Positions 23,576 through 36,920 are shown, counted from the first letter of the stretch. The stretch is DNA of 64,000 nucleotides from Strigops habroptila (GCF_004027225.2 NC_044278.2:3286001-3350000); one strand, 5' to 3'. The notes: generated by a model not told the origin, from the sequence alone. A program made the numbers and translations.

Positions 23576-23965
23576 ACTTCTGTTCCTGTGTGATGGAGGG
23601 CGATCTTGGCTGGTGTCCTGAAGGAAATATAGTTATGAAAATATGTGCCTCTGTTGGGCCCCATTCATGCTGGCCTCCTCCACCCTTCCTTCCTACCCTT
23701 CTCCTTGTCTTTTTCAGGAAGCACATTAACCTGCAGGGTTACATCTGCTTAAGTACAGTAAGTGTTCAGTTTCTAAAGGACTCCTGGCTTAATTTATCTT
23801 ATTCTTTCCTGCTGTATAAGGCACTCCTTGTCCCTGGTTAACTATTTTGGCTCACAGTGTCAACTACAGCGGCTGCAGCAGCAAAGAGGTGAGACCTGAT
23901 GGTGAGTAGAGGAAGGTCTTGGCGGGATTCCTTTTCCACACATGAGGATGAGGTGGGGTGAGGGG

Positions 23966-24001
23966 AAACCAAACCAAACCAAACCACAAAAACCAAAACC
24001 C
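23966..24001. repeat. (AAACC)n simple repeat
   Basis: Four exact AAACC units at 23966-23985 are followed by imperfect units. Confidence 0.85.
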
Positions 24002-27000
24002 AGACACATTTGCTCATAGAAGACCGGGTTTTGGTGCCCCGAGAGCTCTGGCTTAATCGAGGAGAAACCCCAGGAAGGCCAGAAGAGGGCACCTGAAAAC
24101 AACTCTTTTGCGCTCGGCCGTGTCTGCTGCTGGGCTTTTCCCTTTCCTTTTTCTCTCTTCCCCCCCACCCGCTTCCTTTTCTTCGCACAAACCCGTTTTC
24201 ATCTTCCTGGGAATGTGCTGCTTTGTGGCTTGAAAGCAGAGCACAAAGCCCCGCTCGGTGTGCGGGGAGCAGCGGGCTGCGCCTCTCCCGCCTGCATCCA
24301 GCCCTGCTCCTTGTGCCCCAAATCCTGCTCCACACCCGTGCCCATACCGGTGCCCAGCAATACGCTCAGCTACAACACATGCAAGTCTATTGTAACCGCG
24401 CAGCGATTCAGGGTTCAAAATCAGATCTGCTTTTTTTTCCCCTTTTTCCCCTGAAAAGTGCCCTGAAGCATGACGGTTTCAGTAAAACATCACCTGTGCT
24501 CAAACCATGGTGGGGCTTGGAGAAAGGAACAAACCACCCCACCGCAGCAAGCAAGAATGGCAAGCTGAAAGCAAGTCTTTTTGAGATGCTACCTCATGCT
24601 GGCCCTTTTTGTGCTAATACTGGTGGGATGTTGCTCCCTGAAAAGCCTGGTTTTCCAAAGGCTGCAACGTTTTAGCCAGAGATCCTGCCCATCAGACTCC
24701 AAATCAGAGGCATCAGGCCTGAGAAATGTACAGAGCCCACCTGCAGTGAGGGGTGGGCAGGTGCAACGCTAGTATCAGACAGATTATAAAGCTCCCGGCA
24801 TGTGTTTGGAGTGGATTTTGACACAGGCAGTCACAGTGCAGCATCCCTGCTACGCTTCCCTTCTGGGAGTGTGAGCATCCCGTGGTCTTTCCCTCTCTCA
24901 CGTGTGCAGAGCTGCACTCTTTTCACCCCCAACCCCCAAACACGCCCTGTTTCCTCCTTGCTTCTCACGGGTGCTTGCAGATTCAAGCATGAAATCTCTA
25001 CCAACAAATGCTTTTTACATGCTCTGCTGTGCGGCTTTGCTGTATACACTTATGCCCTAATTGCATCACTTTCCTGCAATTCCCCTCTTCAGGTGAGCAC
25101 CCCCCTCTCTTAGTCAATGCCTGCACACAATAAACATTTCATACTCTATAGCTGTGCCCAGAGAGCCCACATATAACTCAAACTTACATGTACGTCTCCA
25201 CTTTCTAAGCACAGAGACATTGACTTCTCTGTAATAAATTATTACAACAGGCTGTGTACAGATAGGCACCTTTTCCACAACTTCAAGTATAAATATACTC
25301 CTTTTCTTTGCACAGACACACATGCACACACTTACTTTCTTTTCTCCACAACAGACAAGCCTTTGTTGTTAGGCTGTCTCTGCTGCTCTGGTCTTTCTTT
25401 CCTGCCTTGTTTCTGACTTGTTTTCCCTAATGCCTGTCTTTCCTGCTTCTTCAGGCTGTCAACTAAGCTGCAAGGTGCTGCAGATGAGCTGCTTGAAATC
25501 ACGTTTGTCCAAAGCCTTTTCCTGGGGTGATGTGTGGCTTGTTAAAATGGGCTCCATGAGTGCTCCCTCAGCGAATGCCCTGCCCCATTTCAAGGGTACA
25601 AAATGAAGCATTCTGATGGAGCCTTTTCCCTGGTGGGATGCTCTACACTATAGGGGCAAGGGACTGCGCTCCTCCTTGGGGAGGGGCAGTATCCCTTCCA
25701 TTGCTGTTGCAATAGCAAACCCCCTGACACCCGCTCTTGCAAACACCCTGCTCTTGCCAGGACAGGCTGGGCGGCCACATCCAGCCTGCCTGGTCTTGCC
25801 TGCACACCTTGGCCCTGGGCAGTGTGCTGCCATTGCCGCCCCGTTTGTCTGACGGGTGGGTTGCTCATACGCTGGAGCTAAGGGAGCAGCGGAAAGCCGG
25901 GGTGCAACAAGTGGTGGTGGTGAGTGTTGGTGCTTGGCTGGCCAGGAGGGGCTTTGGGGTGGCTCACTGCTGTCAGCAAAGGCTTGTGGCTTTTGGGAGG
26001 GCACAGCTCGTGGTAGGGGATCCCTGTTGCTGGAATGGGAGGTGGCCAGGCTGTGCTGCAGCATCGGGAAAGGGGAGGTGGTGAGGGTCTCCTCTCACCT
26101 CCATCCTGAGCACTCAGTGCTGCTCTCTGGCCATTCCTGGAGAGGTTTCTTGCACCTCGCTGCTGCCTGGCTTGTCCAGGGCTCTTAAAGACCAGCCTTG
26201 CTGGAGCATTTGCAAGGGGTGCAGTGCCCCTGCGCTGGGCTGCCAGCCTCTGCAGAGGCATAGCCTGAGCCCTGGGGAAGGGGCTTTAGATCCAGCCAGA
26301 TTTCAGGTGCTTTCCCAGCTGCGTTCTGCAGTTAAATTATAGCTTCCTGCTATTCAGAGTGAATCACCTCAGGTTGAGACCAGGGCTGTAAGGAGGTGTG
26401 GGGATGACACTGAGAAGTATTGGCTTTGTGGGATTTGCTTGGTGCAAAACCAGCTTCTGCTTTTGCACACCTGGATGCTAATGGTGTCCCGTCTCAGTGC
26501 CAAGGCAATATGCAGCAAAAAAGGCTGTGCCAAATGTCTCTGTCTCTCTTCCCTGTCTGCATTGACCCTAAATGCATCCACCTGTTGTGGGAGGCTCTGC
26601 TGAAGCAGGATGAATGGATGCCAACATCACCTCAAAGGGATGTGGTGTAGTGTGATGTGGTATGGGAGAGGGCTGTGTGTTTGAAGATGCCTCTTTGACT
26701 CCACTGGGAAAGGCACAGCCAGGCTCTGCGAGTGAGTAGCATCTTATGCTAAGCAGCATTTTTGCTATGAGGGTGACACTGGTGACAGACTCCCAGGTGA
26801 AACAGATTCGAAGACCGCTCACTGAGAAGCTGGCCTCCACTGCCTTGTCGCTGCAGTGCTGTGCCAGCAGCCCCCTTGATACTGGACCCGTTCCCCTCCT
26901 CTACTGGCCTCAGTCTGCTGGGTCTCTCACTGAGTTTAGAGTCCTAAATTGCTCTTCACTTTTTTTCCTTTTCTTATTTATTTCTTCTGTTCAGAACAGA

Positions 27001-28450
27001 CATGATGCAGGAAGCAACGTCCAGCAGATGTACCGCCTGTTCTGCATGGTCTCCTTGGGACAGCGTCCGTCCTCAGAGCAGTGGCACTGGTACTTCCACT
27101 TTTCATCCCTTCATCTCAACCTTGTGGTGAGTCACAACAGTTATGTCTAATAGAGCCAGATTTCACATAAGTTACTGTGTTTTTCATCAAGCTCTCTCAT
27201 CTGCTCAGTCCGGGAATGGCAGCTGGTGCTGCAATGGTGGGGAGGATCTCCAGCTTGTTTTGCTCTGCTGCTCCATTTGCCTCCTGCTCAGGGTTCCCAG
27301 CCAAACCAAAGACAGGAGACAAATGTCTCTCACGTACAGTAAAGCAATGGCTCCAGCTCTCCCCGCTCCAGCGGCTCGCTGACCTGAGACCTCTGGGTAT
27401 AAACAAAGCGCAGTGTTAGTGGAAAACTGGTGCAGCCCCCAGGAGGTCCTTAGGAAACATGTGAGCCCGGATGGAGCCAGCTGTTCCGTGTGGGAAGGCG
27501 AGAGGTTAGCCCGGATGACGCAGAGGAGAAAGGCGAGCCAGAGCTGGAGCACATTATTTGTCTTGTGGCTGAGAAGATGAGTGCATTGGGCTGGATGTGT
27601 GTGAATGGTGCTCAGCCACGTTTTGAGGAGTGACCCCCAAGGCAAGCTGGAAGAGCCATAGATGTCAGCTCTTGTGAAAAGGATGCTGGAAACCCCACAA
27701 CCCCGGGAGGCTTATAGGGCAGTGTATTTCTGTTTGTAACTATTAGCTGGGTCTTTGCACAAGCTTACTGCAGCCTGCAGTTTTCACAGTGAGAGGCACG
27801 AACCCAATAAGTGGGTAGCTGCATGCCCTGTCTGATGCACAGCTCCTCCCTTTACTTCTGGACTGAGATTGTGTGACTGATAAGCATCCAGACCGCCAAA
27901 GGAGACAAAGTCTCTTCTCTACAACTCCTTGCATCCTGAGGAGGTGATTCAGGCTGAAAAGGTCTTTTCAAACATCATCTGTGATGTGGGGTCTGGGCTG
28001 GATGTGACTATGGATACTGTGAAACTGTGTGTTAACCAGGGTGATTTGTTGATGCTAATGGGGAAGCCACAGCTTTTTAACCACCTTTTGAAATACAGTT
28101 GGGCTCTGCATGTGTGTTGAGGGTAATCTGGACTCACACACTGAAAGCCCTCCCTCATACCACTGTCATGGCTTCAAGACTCAAAGCAGAGGGTGAGGCA
28201 GCAGCTTCTTTGTGAAGTGAGTTGAAATGGTCCAGTTTTCCTTCAGAAGTTTCTGGGTGACCAGCCATGTTAACACAGCTGCAGCTGTGTCTCCACAGGA
28301 ATGTTGTTTTTTCAAGCTGAAACTGAGAACAATTCCCTCAAAGATGCACTGAGGATAAAAGTGATTATGCTGTAAGGAGCAGTGCTGTCGCTCAAGTGGT
28401 GCTTTGGCTCAGACCTCTCAAAATTGGAGACCTGTAGGATCAAGGCTTAA

Positions 28451-28500
28451 TTTAGGCTGGAAGGGACCCTCCTGGAGACTATCTAGTCCAAGCCCAAATG
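28451..28500 (-). mobile_element. CR1 LINE fragment, very short and diverged
   Basis: GGCTGGAAGGGACCCTCCTG followed by ATCTAGTCCAAGCCC is the inverse of the conserved last segment of CR1. Nothing recognisable continues beyond. Confidence 0.7.
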
Positions 28501-29445
28501 AATTCCAGAATGAAGCAGGTAGACTGTGAGGCATTCTAACATTGCTGAGTAGAGAAACTGGAGATAAATCTTGGCTTAGTAGGATTCAGTGGGTCTTTTG
28601 AAGTAATATAAGAGGGGTCAGAGGTCTGGCTTGGCTGTGGATTGCATCCAGGCACTTGGATGCCCATGTCACCCTCCAGAAGGATGCTGGTGCTGGTCCA
28701 AGCACGATCCTTTGCTTCATTATGGATAATGCTGCTGCCTTCCCCATTCCGTGTGCTGTCTGGCTGGGACAGTGTGCTCTGCACCCACCATCATGGTTGT
28801 GCTCTCCTTGCTTCGGCTGGGTAAATAATTGCTTCTTTCCCCCTCTGCTTTGACTATATGTCAGCGCAGTGAAGGAAGCACAAGGGCTACATGACACACT
28901 GCTTTGCCTCCCCAGCGAAAGGATGGTAGGAGCATGGCATGTGGGAAGGTATGCGTGGACCCAGAAGCAGAGCAGCTGGAAGGAGGCCTCGTTAGATATC
29001 CTACAGCTCCACGGAAGTGCTGTTTTTGCCTTGCTGCTGCTGCTCCTTTCTCCTGTTGGTGTTCTATGCACCTCCCCTCCCACCCTTTTGTAGTCAGGGG
29101 GAGAAAGGAAGGTGCTTAGAAACCTGCCTCTTTAAAAAGCAGATGTTCCTGCTAGCTAGAAGCAGCCATGCCTTGGTAGGAGGTGTATCTTGTCTCACAA
29201 AAGGTTAATGCATCCCATATTTCTGCTCTCTGTGTCTCTGAACACATGCTCTTGGGTGCCCAAACCATTCCCCAGACCTCCCAGGTTTGCATGAGTTTGC
29301 AACTGTGCTTCCTGCTACTGGTTGGTGCGGACATACAAAGGGAACAAATGCTGGATGTTATTTAGCACTTGAGTCAGGTCGTGCTGCAGCCAGGAAGCTC
29401 AATGGTTCGTAATGGAGAACATATGGGATCTCATGCAAACACCCT

Positions 29446-29562
29446 CACTTGCTCTGCCCTCACTTCCCTGCCTGTGAAATGGAAATAGTAATTCAGCGCC
29501 TCAAAGAGGAGTTGTGGGGCTTACTTAGCAAATTAAGATTTGTGAAATGCTCGCAGACCTTC
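29446..29562 (+). mobile_element. MIR-like ancient SINE fragment
   Basis: CCTGTGAAATGGAAATAGTA, then TTGTGGGGCTTACTTAG and TTTGTGAAATGCTCGCAGA, follow the order of conserved segments of MIR elements (splice-like core, then AAAGTGCTT-type tail). It is diverged, as expected for an amniote-age SINE. Confidence 0.55.
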
Positions 29563-30357
29563 ACCCAGAAGGGGTGGCAGGAGGGTGTTGTGTTTTAAGC
29601 GCAGGAGCGTTGGCAGTCTGTCTCCTTCCCTTGCATCTGATGGAAAGAAGATGCTGGGTGGCCCGTTTGAATAGCAGGCCATGGTGCATGGGGCACTTGG
29701 CGTTCTGAGTGGCCTCTTACCACAAGGGAACTTCTGGGGTCCTGTTGTGCTGGATGGGGACATAGCATAATGGCCACCCCACAGACCTTGTGGCAACAGT
29801 ACCCAAGGCAAGATCTGTCCCACTTTGGGAGGTGTTGGATTGTTTCTCTGGCCCTGACATCCCTGTAGCCATCTGGGTCTGTTTCTCATTGCTAGTGTAG
29901 GAAACTGGTACCCTCCCATGCAGCTGTCCTTGCACAAGTGTGCTCTATATCAAATACTGACTTCAAGAGCAGAAACACTTAAAAAGTCCCAAAAGACAAG
30001 AATATATCACCAGACAGTAACATAAAGTACAAGTTGAGGGAATATATTTTTCCCCTCCTCCACCTCCTTCTACTTTTTTTAAGGTGAGGCTTTTTATTTT
30101 GCCTTCAAGGAAAGCAGTATTTATCTTTATCTTAGAGCTGGTTTTAAAAAATCATTTTCCTATTCCATACTGACCTTTCAGAGGCAGATGAAAGGAACAA
30201 CCTTTAAAGAAGAGAGCTGGGTAAGGCAGAAACCCTTCCTCTTCCTCCTCCTCATCCAGAGCACTGCATCCTTGCTCCCTCCATCCAATGCTCTTGGCAT
30301 TGGTTTCTAGGGGAGGGGGACATTGGCTCCATTCTGTTTCCTGACCGACAGGCTCTG

Positions 30358-30373
30358 ACACACACACACACAC
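30358..30373. repeat. (AC)8 microsatellite
   Basis: Eight perfect AC units. Confidence 0.9.
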
Positions 30374-31369
30374 GTTGGTTGCTATTTTCTTGGCCTGTTT
30401 GCTCTTCCCAAGCCCAATACACTGAGGTGATGATCTTGAGGCTCAAGAGCTCTCAAGAGTGAAAGTCTGGGCTCCTGTAACAGGATGTCCTCTCCAGTCT
30501 TCTGAAGCAGGAGTTCCAAGAAGTCCTCCTGGTCCCCAAAGCCACCTGAGAAGCAGGGTGTGTGAGCTGTGCTGTCACCGGTGGTGTTTATGTTTGGTCA
30601 GGGCGAGACCGTGTCTCCCAGCATTTGGTATGGCCTGAAAACCTGTAAGAGTGAGCACACAGCATGAAGAAATTGCCCCTGAAACTCCAGCTGCCACTAC
30701 CTGGCCAGGACAGAAACCAAATTGGTGGGAGAGCTCCCGGGGCCGACAGCGCCAAAGAGGTATCCCCCCACGAAGGGCAGGGAGAGTGCTGGCATTGTTA
30801 CCAGGCCAGGGACTCATCCTGGCAACCCTGTGTAGGAGGTGGTGAAAATCTGCCCAAGCTGAGATGCACTGAGCAAACCAACTCGCCAGTAAATGAAGTG
30901 GCATTCTGCCAGAGAAATTTTTGCTCAGCAGAAACTGTGCGGCTGCATCTGATATGGACTCTGTAAATGGCCATTAGCCTGTTGCAGATGAGAGCAACGT
31001 AATTGAATTTAAGGAAACGGTTTAGAAGGGAATAAACTTTTTCTTTTCATAGTTTCCCAGCAATTCTTTTTATTTTTTCTCTCCACATGATAGCTGAAAA
31101 TGTTGATAGGTTGCAGTTAATGCATGGAGACAAAAATAAGAACCAAGGGAGGGCAAATGAGAAGGAAAACTAGGGATGTCCATCTTCACTAGAGCTGGGT
31201 GTATGTAGCAATAAACGTTCACAAAACGTGCTTGTGAATAAAACATGCAGCCTGTCTTCCTTAGCGATTGTGACCCATTTTATTCCCAAACACTCTGCTG
31301 AGAAAAAAAAGATTCCTACCCACAAAGATGTTCACGAAAGCAAGCTATCTTTTAGAGTAATGTGAATAA

Positions 31370-32345
31370 ATAAAATTGAATGCTCAGGCTGGCGTTACTC
31401 TCAAAACCATTTTGAAGAGCCCTATCAGTTGCACAATAGGCTCGTGGAACAATTCGGCATGATTGCAAATAAGTCGCAATGAGAGGATGTTTTTGCTGCG
31501 TACGAAGCACGGCGCCCAGCTAGAAGCAATATAGGATGACTTACATGACCAGTGGCAGAATGTAAACAGTGAGTAAGAAGTAGGATATTTACAGCAAAAG
31601 GGGTCCCAACTAAGCCATATGTTAAAATGCCTTCCCGCAAACCGCTTGTCACAGCCACCCGAAAAGCAATCCCATCTGGAAGTAGACAGGGTGCTGGCTG
31701 ATAATTTGGGGACAAGATAACGGGGCTGCGTTTGTTGGAGGCTTTATCTGGAGTGAGCAATTTGATCAGCTTTAATAATATGTGACAGCAATGTGAAGTG
31801 TGAAGTTGTGGTCAATCGGTTTGAATTAATCCCTCCATCAATGTCACTGAACTGAAGATCAGGGCAAGTTGGTGTCATTTTCTGGCTCAGCACATCACCA
31901 AGAGGAATGGCTCTCCCTGCCTGCAGGTATCCCCACCTTTCCTGCACTGGCCTACATTCCTCTTTGTGAGCCTTCCTTGCCCACGGTATCAAAGGCAGGG
32001 ATGGAAATGAGCTATTGGTTCACCCAGAGTCCATTCACCTCTGGCTGTTGCAAAGTCCTCTCCAGGGGGTTTTTCATTTTTTCCTGTGTGTAGCAGCAAG
32101 TTACGTTTCATACGCCCAAAATGCTTGGGCTTTCCCATCATCTCCCGGCCGGCTATTACACATTAAACTGTAATTGCACCGTCAGGGAGTTTTCCTTTCT
32201 GATGGCCTGCCAACATGCTCCCTTTAAAAAAATTATATCTATCGACATTAGCAGCTTGGGCAGGAAATAATCCAGACAAACGCAGGCTGCCCCATCTTCA
32301 GGCCAATTAATCTGAAACAGATATCCAGTGAGAGGGTGATAGAGG
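31370..32345. promoter_or_regulatory. Candidate conserved non-coding element
   Basis: This stretch is not CR1 or other repeat that I recognise. It keeps CpG sites in an AT-rich setting (about ten between 31430 and 31670) and is full of TAATTA/ATTA-type homeodomain-like cores, for example around 32150-32180 and 32300-32320, plus a C/EBP-like TTGCACAAT near 31430. Such composition is common in deeply conserved enhancers, but conservation cannot be seen from one sequence. Confidence 0.25.
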
Positions 32346-32861
32346 AAATGCTGAATGAGATCTGTGGGGAGCGGACAGCAATTTAGCCAGGCTGTAAACT
32401 TGCAATTCAGATGCTGGCAGCAGTGCTCAGTGATTATGGGCTACAGAGAGGGCAGAGGAGGACTCTGCTGCAGTGGGCAATGGATGATGCATTTACGGGC
32501 AGCACCTACAATGCTGTGCGCTTCAGGCACCCCAGGGCCAGCTCCATATCGGCAAACTGCTGGGTGTTTCTGAAGGAAAGGGTCAGCAAAGCTGCTAGGC
32601 TAGAATAGCATTCTGGTGGAGATAACGGGTTGGTAAAGCGCAGGGGAGAAGCCTGCATTGCTCAGACCTCTACCCAAGAAACAGTTTTCTGTGCAGCACA
32701 GCGCAAGCTAAAGGGCTTCCCCATGCAGAGGCCAGGTCTCGGTAATGCAGAGAGCACCCATGGAAAATTAAGAGTGGCACTTTTTGGGCAAAATCACTTG
32801 TAGATAACTGGATGGCTGCATGTATGGGGCAGTGTGGACTGCATCAGAGCCCAAGGGTAGG

Positions 32862-33478
32862 TGTCCTGGGTTCAGCCTTAGCACTCATTTTTCTCCTTCT
32901 TAGTAGCTGGTGCAGTGCTGTGTTTTCGACTTTAGTCTGAGAACAACACTGATAACACACCGATGTTTTGAGTTGTTGATAAGTAATGTTTACTCTGACC
33001 CAGGACTTTCTCAGTCTCATGCTCTGCCAGGGAGGAGGGGAAGCCGGGAGGAAGCAGAGACAGGACACCTGACCCAAACTAACCAGAGGGGTATTCCATA
33101 CCACAGCACGTCATGCCCAGTATAGAAACTGGGGGGAGTCACCCGGAAGGGACCGATTGCTGCTCGAGTCGGGCTGGGTATCGGTCAGTGGGTGCTGAGC
33201 AATTGTATTGTGCATCACTGCTGGTTCGTGTTTTCCTTTTCACCATTTAGTTTTATATTCTCTCTCTTTGTTATTTCCCTTATCATTATTGTTATTGGTG
33301 GTAGCAGTAGTGGTTTTGTATTATACCTTAGTTGCGGGACTGCTCTTATCTCAACCTGTGGGAGTTACATTCTTTCCATTCTCCATCCCATCCCTCTGGG
33401 AGATGGGGGAGGAAGAAGAGGGGGAGTGAGCGAGCGGCTGCGTGGTTCTGAGTTACCGCCTGGGCTTAAACCATGACA
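32862..33478 (+). mobile_element. Solo LTR of an avian ERVL-type endogenous retrovirus
   Basis: The 617-base element begins TGTCCTGGGTTCAGCC and ends TTAAACCATGACA, giving the TG...CA termini of an LTR. Internal landmarks match the common avian ERVL LTR: TAGCTGGTGCAGTGCTGTGT, GGGGTATTCCATACCA, a TATA-like TATAGAAA at 33121, GAGCAATTGTATTGTGCATC and GAGTGAGCGAGCGGCTGCG. No internal viral genes flank it, so it is a solo LTR left by recombination between two LTRs. The 5-base flanks (GTAGG and GCACC) do not match, so the target duplication is degraded or was lost. Open frames inside it are not genes. Confidence 0.93.
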
Positions 33479-33737
33479 GCACCTTGTTCCTTCACTCTGG
33501 AAACTCAGTGGAGTCTGCTGCAACTGGCAGCTCCCAGCAACCCCATGGAAGGACCACAAATGAAGAAAACATGAACTAACTTAAAACATGGCAAAGTGAA
33601 GAGGAAGAGTTGTGCACTTAATTTTCTTTGTTCTGTCTATGAGGATTTGAGACCTTTTGTCTTAGAAAGGAATGAAAAAATGTTCTGAATGCTTCATTTC
33701 GACAATACTGAAATGAAAACTTTTGGTTGGTGACTCC

Positions 33738-33788
33738 CTTTTTTTTTTTTTTGGTTTTTTGAGTTTTGGTTTGGGGCTTTTTTTTTGG
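33738..33788. repeat. T-rich low-complexity tract
   Basis: Runs of T are broken by GG (TTTTGGTTTTTTG type), directly to the left of the CR1 copy at 33797. Confidence 0.85.
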
Positions 33789-33796
33789 TGCCGTCA

Positions 33797-33948
33797 GATT
33801 CATAGATTCATAGAATAGTTTGGGTTGGAAGGGGCCTTAAAGATCATTTAATTCCAACCCCCTGCCATGGGCAGGGACACCTTCCACTAGACCAGGCTGC
33901 TCGAAGCCCTGTCCAACCTGGCCTTGAGCACTGCCAGGGATGGAGCAT
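33797..33948 (-). mobile_element. CR1 LINE, 5'-truncated 3' end
   Basis: CATAGATTCATAGAATAG at the left edge is followed by GTTTGGGTTGGAAGGGGCCT, CCATGGGCAGGGACACC and GTCCAACCTGGCCTTGAGCA. This is a clear avian CR1 terminus on the minus strand, about 150 bases long. Confidence 0.93.
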
Positions 33949-36920
33949 ATATGGGGATTATATATATACCCATACTAGATATTACTCCTGTTATCCTTCA
34001 GAAAAATATTCTAAAGAGGAAATCTGAATCTATGTTGGAAAAAAGCGTTACCAGTTGTATTCAGGTACAGTATCATCAGCCTGCCACCAGTAGAAAAGGG
34101 AGAGCCATGGGATGGGGCATGACTTTCCTCAAGGAGTGCCATGAAGTCTGCGATAAGATTAGTAGCAATCTGATGAACATTAACCAATGGGGGAGGATGT
34201 GTCTAGGAAAAGTTTGATAGCAATGTCTAATAGAAGGAGATTAGCCTGGAATAATGAAAATGCCTTTGCACTACAAGTTGATTGGGAAGAGAAAAGTTTT
34301 CACTCATTCTCTCTCTCTTCCCCATTTGATTCATAGTTATAATGCAAATAACACAATATCTGTGAACCCTGTCTCAGAAGCTCGTCTTCCATTCCTGACC
34401 CTACCTTAGGAAAAAAAATCAAAGCAACAGAAAACCTTAGATAAAAATGTTCAGGAATGGGTAGCATGCGATATATTTTGTATAGATTTTAGTGCTGCTA
34501 GTTGTCCTATTTGAGAACGAATTGGATGCAGCAGGGAGGTCAGCACAAGCTGTTGTTAATAGCCACTCTCTTTCAAGATACATATAAAAAACCCCAAACA
34601 CATTCCCTTTAGGAAATATATAGCTAAAATGACAGGAGCTGCTAGCCAAATCACAAGCAGTACAAAAGGTTGGTCAGCTATTTGAGCTATAGGAGGAGAG
34701 TGTGACCAGAGAAGAGAGTAACTGAGCATAAGCGCAGGAGGCCAGTGTGGAGCGAGGAGGGGACCTGTATAATTTTGTGCAGAAAAGCCACCAAAATGTC
34801 ACAGAAGCAGATAAAGGAGGATGTAAGCAAACATCAAAGAAGGGCTTGCAGCACTACTTAAGAGTTTTAGAGGAAATGAGCCTGAAATAGTGAACGGGAA
34901 ATCTCTCCTTTGTTTCCCTTCTGTGTTCAGGAAAACAGGCTTTACCCTTGCTTGCATTCTCAGTTCTTCTTCCAAGGAGATGGAGATGTCCCCTGTAAGC
35001 AGCTCACTGCGTGCCCTGCTGCAGGACATCACATGGCAATGCAGGGTTGCTGAGGGGCAGCTGGGGCACTTTTTTTTGCTCTAATGCCCTGCTTCTTATT
35101 GCTCAAAATGTTCATCTTTCAAGCAGTGGTCACTGTTCCAGTCTGGGTCTGTGCAGAAAATGGGAAGAAATGTGGTTTGATTGATTCTTAGGAAGAAAAT
35201 AGGGATGTTCTTCATGGCCTTTTTGCCAAAACCCAGGAGAATGAAAGGCTGAAACTAGGCAGGGAAGTAACCTTTGCTATGAAGAGCTCTCTCAGCTTAT
35301 GTCTGCAAAATTGGGTTTCCTTTGAGCACATTTTGATTGCTTTAAAGTCATGTACTGTGCATGTAAGGTACTTATTTGTGTGGCTAAGCTCTCAAAGTGA
35401 GCAGCTGAACAAGGCTTTGCAGTCTGCATGAGTGGCTGATTTCCCTGCGCAGTGACAAGCCGGGATAAATGGGCCCCGGTCTGACCCCCTACAAAGTTTG
35501 GAGAGGGCAGAATACCCTGTGCTGCAGCTCCTTGGTATTTGTCAGAGGCAAAGTGCTGCTGAAATGACTCTCAGGAGAACAGGGGAAGATGTTCTTCTGT
35601 AGGGCTTGAGGAGCCCTGCGTCTGATAGTGGTCCTGGAGAACTTGTAGATCTTTCAGGGAAAATGAGGTGGACAAGAGAGGTAAAAGCCAAAGCACTGGA
35701 AGATGGTAAAGCACGTGGGCTATTCTGCTTTTTCGGTAAACAGACGTGATGTCCACAGCTACTTCTGATAGGCAGCAGTGCTTCAGAGACCTGCAGAATG
35801 AAACTCCTATTTTCCTTCTGTTTGTCTTTAAAGGCAAAAATAAAACAAGCCTTCCCTTCCTCAAGAACTAAGAAAAACCGTAGAAAGGGACACTGAGGGG
35901 AATGGCTACCTTCTCCGGGATGGGAGGCAGAATTTCTAGCTGGGGTGGATGGGGAGAAGCCATAGGGTACAAGCAACTTGCTTGAGCCACAGCATGCTGC
36001 TGGCCACTTGTTCTCATGCTGCCCAGCTCCCCACACTGCCTCCTCTCACCCCGTGTGTCAGCATCTGCCATAGGTGTTAAATCCATTAGCCCCTGAGCAC
36101 CCCATGGGCTGCTGGGTGCTGGTCCCCCATAGACAGCAGCTTTGTGCTCGTAGCCATCACCAGCCCCTCAGGCAAAGAGGAGAAGGGGCTCAAGCCCAGC
36201 ATGGGGGTTTCTGGGTGCAGCATTGGGGACAAGCAGAAACAGGACTGAGGCCAGAGTGGAGCGGCAAGGGGAAGAAACAAATCCGTCCCGCTCTTGGGTA
36301 TGTGGGGAGGGAAAGTGGGTGCCCCCCAGTGTCCCCCAAAAGCCAGGGTAGGCTGCTCCACATTTTTCCTGCCCAACAAGTCTGCTCAGAAATCTCTACT
36401 AGGGCCAGTCCTTTCGGACCACTTGGCTGCTGCTTCCCTCCACAGCCTGCTGCATCCTCTTTCCCCCATGGGAAGGGGCGCAGCATCCTCAGAGGGCTGG
36501 GTAGCACCTTGAGACCTTCGGGAGCTCAGTCTGGGGGCCTGTTGTGCACTGCAGTCCTAGTGTGCCTGGAGGACAGGACGGTTAACGGGAGCTGGCAGTG
36601 CCGTGTTTGGTATCCCATGGGATGGGAAGCTCAGCCTGAACCAAAGGGGCCATTTAGCGTTGTGAATTATTGAGTACTTTGCAACGCAGAGGAGCTGAGT
36701 GAGCCAGCTTTCAGAAACACTGCCTGACCAGGCGGGCAAACCCACACCTCCAGCCCAGCAAAGCTGTGGTGGGCAAGGCTGGAGCTCCTTGCAGTGAGGT
36801 GGGGACATGGAGGCGATGCTGGGGGTCTTGCTGGTAGTGGGCCAGGCATTGGGAGAAAGGGAGGTGGGGATGCAGTTTACCTCTGGGGCTGGGGAGAGCA
36901 GGCTGGGCAGTGAGCTGCCA

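Larger units (their letters stand above)
15685..32861. other. Gene-free interval, first part
   Basis: No open frame here has a recognisable domain or exon-like borders. The stretch contains CR1 fragments at 21756, 23264 and 28451, a MIR-like remnant at 29446, small simple repeats, a 34-base hairpin at 17632, a partial tandem repeat at 20171, and candidate conserved non-coding DNA at 31370-32345. An open frame on the minus strand at 22703-23032 is discussed as a weak lead. The rest shows nothing I can name. Confidence 0.6.

Noticed and set aside
33192-33476. Open frames inside the ERVL LTR
   Set aside because: LTR sequence is non-coding. The hydrophobic appearance comes from the pyrimidine-rich part of the LTR.
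36074-36673. 199-codon plus-strand frame
   Set aside because: It is GC-rich sequence with overlapping open frames on the other strand and no domain similarity.
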